From Candidatus Uhrbacteria bacterium (lineage in GTDB: Bacteria; Patescibacteriota; Patescibacteriia; UBA9934; GWF2-40-263), in the NCBI GenBank assembly GCA_018700535.1, contig JABITQ010000001.1:1-7438 (forward strand): 7,438 nucleotides of DNA. Reading direction: 5' to 3'. Positions 6,775 through 7,438 of this stretch are shown one piece after another. The first letter of the stretch is position 1. Each line of letters starts with the position of its first letter. Position numbers and translations under genes: made by a program. The notes below the pieces were generated by a model. The model did no database searches, had not been told where the DNA came from, and saw only the letters and a program-made list of their open reading frames with translations.

Positions 6775-6836
6775 CTAAACACTGTAGGGAACCCAAGACC
6801 CTACATGTAGGGTCTTGGGTTCCCTACAGTGTTTAG
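6775..6836. repeat. Perfect 62-bp palindrome
   Basis: The 31 bases at 6775-6805 are exactly the reverse complement of those at 6806-6836, with no spacer and no mismatch. The centre is CTACA|TGTAG. Each arm also holds its own smaller inverted repeat (GTAGGG, nine bases, CCCTAC), so the motif occurs four times: 6784-6789, 6799-6804, 6807-6812 and 6822-6827. The element lies between a terminator and a promoter, and its right end is 3 bases before the -35 box. No T tract follows, so it is not an ordinary terminator. It could be an operator, a cruciform-forming site, a mobile REP/MITE-like element, or a recombinase or telomere-resolvase type site. Confidence 0.95.
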
Positions 6837-6839
6837 TGG

Positions 6840-6868
6840 TTGACCCAAATAGACCTCATTGCTATAGT
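6840..6868 (+). promoter_or_regulatory. Sigma70-type promoter for the 138-residue orphan gene
   Basis: TTGACC at 6840-6845 (five of six consensus) and TATAGT at 6863-6868 (five of six) are separated by exactly 17 bases. A start near 6875 would give a leader of about 20 bases. This is the best-formed promoter in the window and it directly abuts the 62-bp palindrome. Confidence 0.8.
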
Positions 6869-6885
6869 CCCAGCGCTCTAACCAC

Positions 6886-6890
6886 AGGAG
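6886..6890 (+). promoter_or_regulatory. Shine-Dalgarno AGGAG fixing the start at 6896
   Basis: AGGAG ends 5 bases before the ATG at 6896. The frame is open further upstream to 6815, but that would cross the promoter and part of the palindrome, so 6896 is preferred. Confidence 0.8.
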
Positions 6891-6895
6891 AGCCG

Positions 6896-7312
6896 ATGAT
6901 ATTGATGCGATTCACCCTTCAGATATTCCGCGATGCTTCATTGCTTCGTGAAGTCAAAGTCGTTGGAGAATTCGACAATCATCTACAACTTGCTGAAGCA
7001 CTTGTCCAAGTCGCAGCACTGAACTCGATTGCCAAGGAACATCCAAGTGTTTCTGAAGTCGCCCGAAGGACAACTCGATTCCCGTGGCCCGGAGCGAAAC
7101 GGCGTGACGATGTCGTCCAAGTGATCGAGATGGAGGACATCACCGACCAGGTGCCAGCTGACACCTTCGGCGACACAGAAGTCGCTATGCACTCAGCTGC
7201 TTCGCAAAATTCCGCTTGTCTCGAACCAGAAGAACGTCCGTTTGATGGAACCTGCGCTCAAGCGTCGTTCCCAATCGATGAACACTCCGGCTGCGATACG
7301 CGCCCCGGATAA
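6896..7312 (+). CDS. Orphan small soluble protein, unknown function
   Basis: 138 residues from the ATG at 6896. The N-terminal half looks like a folded alpha/beta domain: a strand-like MRFTLQIF, then EVKVVGEFDNHLQLAEAL, which suggests a strand followed by a helix to about residue 48. A basic stretch RRTTRFPWPGAKRRDD (58-72) could contact nucleic acid, though this is only a charge pattern. VVQVIEMEDI (73-82) looks like another strand. The last ~40 residues are low in hydrophobic content and hold three cysteines (108, 120, 133), so they may be disordered or metal-binding. No membrane helix, signal peptide or known family is recognised. The gene has a strong promoter, a strong SD and a following terminator, all consistent with an independent unit. 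Confidence 0.7.
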   Translation: MILMRFTLQIFRDASLLREVKVVGEFDNHLQLAEALVQVAALNSIAKEHPSVSEVARRTTRFPWPGAKRRDDVVQVIEMEDITDQVPADTFGDTEVAMHSAASQNSACLEPEERPFDGTCAQASFPIDEHSGCDTRPG

Positions 7313-7336
7313 GAGCTCAAGCGCTCTTGAAACGAA

Positions 7337-7373
7337 AAGCCCCGCCGTGACCATCTCTTGGTCGGCGGGGCTT
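7337..7373. terminator. Two-way intrinsic terminator between convergent genes
   Basis: AAGCCCCGCCG (7337-7347) pairs perfectly with CGGCGGGGCTT (7363-7373), an 11-bp G-C-rich stem. The loop can add ACCA/TGGT pairs. T-rich sequence follows on both strands: on plus CTTCTTAGTTTTCTTTT, on minus CTTTTCGTTTC. It ends both the 138-residue orphan gene and the minus-strand gene whose stop is at 7375-7377. Confidence 0.9.
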
Positions 7374-7374
7374 C

Positions 7375-7438
7375 TTAGTTTTCTTTTACGATATCGTTCA
7401 TCACTTCCTCGAGCCGCTTCACATATTTCTTGATCGCA
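7375..7438 (-). CDS. C-terminal end of a minus-strand gene, unknown product
   Basis: Reading the minus strand in from the right edge gives AIKKYVKRLEEVMNDIVKEN and then TAA at 7377-7375. The charged, helix-like tail with regular hydrophobic positions is typical of a real protein end, and the stop sits one base before the terminator stem. Only 20 residues are visible, too few to name a family. Confidence 0.6.
   Translation of the reverse strand, partial: AIKKYVKRLEEVMNDIVKEN

Noticed and set aside
6775..6836. Palindrome as a second intrinsic terminator or CRISPR-like repeat
   Set aside because: No T tract follows on either strand, and there is a single copy with no spacers.
7314..7331. Small inverted repeat TCAAG-CGCT-CTTGA before the last terminator
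   Set aside because: The stem is only 5 bp with no T tract, and it lies beside a much stronger terminator; it may be chance.
7242..7433. Plus-strand open frame of 63 codons near the right edge
   Set aside because: It overlaps the 138-residue gene in another frame, runs through the two-way terminator and has no SD.

Overview
The window looks like a chromosomal piece of an uncultured bacterium with compact, tightly packed genes. The evidence is ATGA stop/start overlaps, several genes without a Shine-Dalgarno (SD) sequence, a short promoter region with almost no leaders, and large membrane proteins of unassigned function. This style suits the Candidate Phyla Radiation (Patescibacteria), but no marker gene settles it. 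TGA acts as a normal stop in the overlaps, so the code appears to be standard bacterial rather than the TGA=Gly code of Gracilibacteria.

Left part, minus strand (1-4145): a gene cluster reads right to left. It encodes a CDP-alcohol phosphatidyltransferase (PgsA-like), a multi-spanning GT-C type glycosyltransferase, an uncharacterised membrane-anchored extracytoplasmic protein, a small four-helix membrane protein, and the first 44 codons of a HIT-family protein that leaves the window at base 1. The first four overlap each other by 11, 4 and 4 bases and must form one operon. Before the HIT gene lies a hairpin built from 7-base AGCGNNN repeats facing their own inverse (149-213).

Middle (4146-6293): a very short divergent region carries TATAATA, which reads as a -10 box on both strands and would give nearly leaderless transcripts each way. 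To the right is a 708-residue membrane protein, also GT-C-like. The two GT-C proteins, the anchored partner and the lipid headgroup enzyme together suggest envelope or surface-glycan work, with sugars transferred from lipid carriers outside the membrane.

Right part (6290-7438): two small orphan genes of unknown function, each with its own sigma70-type promoter, a clear SD and a downstream terminator. Between them lies a perfect 62-bp palindrome (6775-6836) that ends 3 bases before the -35 box of the second gene. The window closes with a two-way terminator shared with the last 20 codons of a minus-strand gene. The most unusual elements are the 62-bp palindrome, the heptad-repeat hairpin and the symmetric promoter. 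No tRNA, rRNA, CRISPR array or transposase was found.
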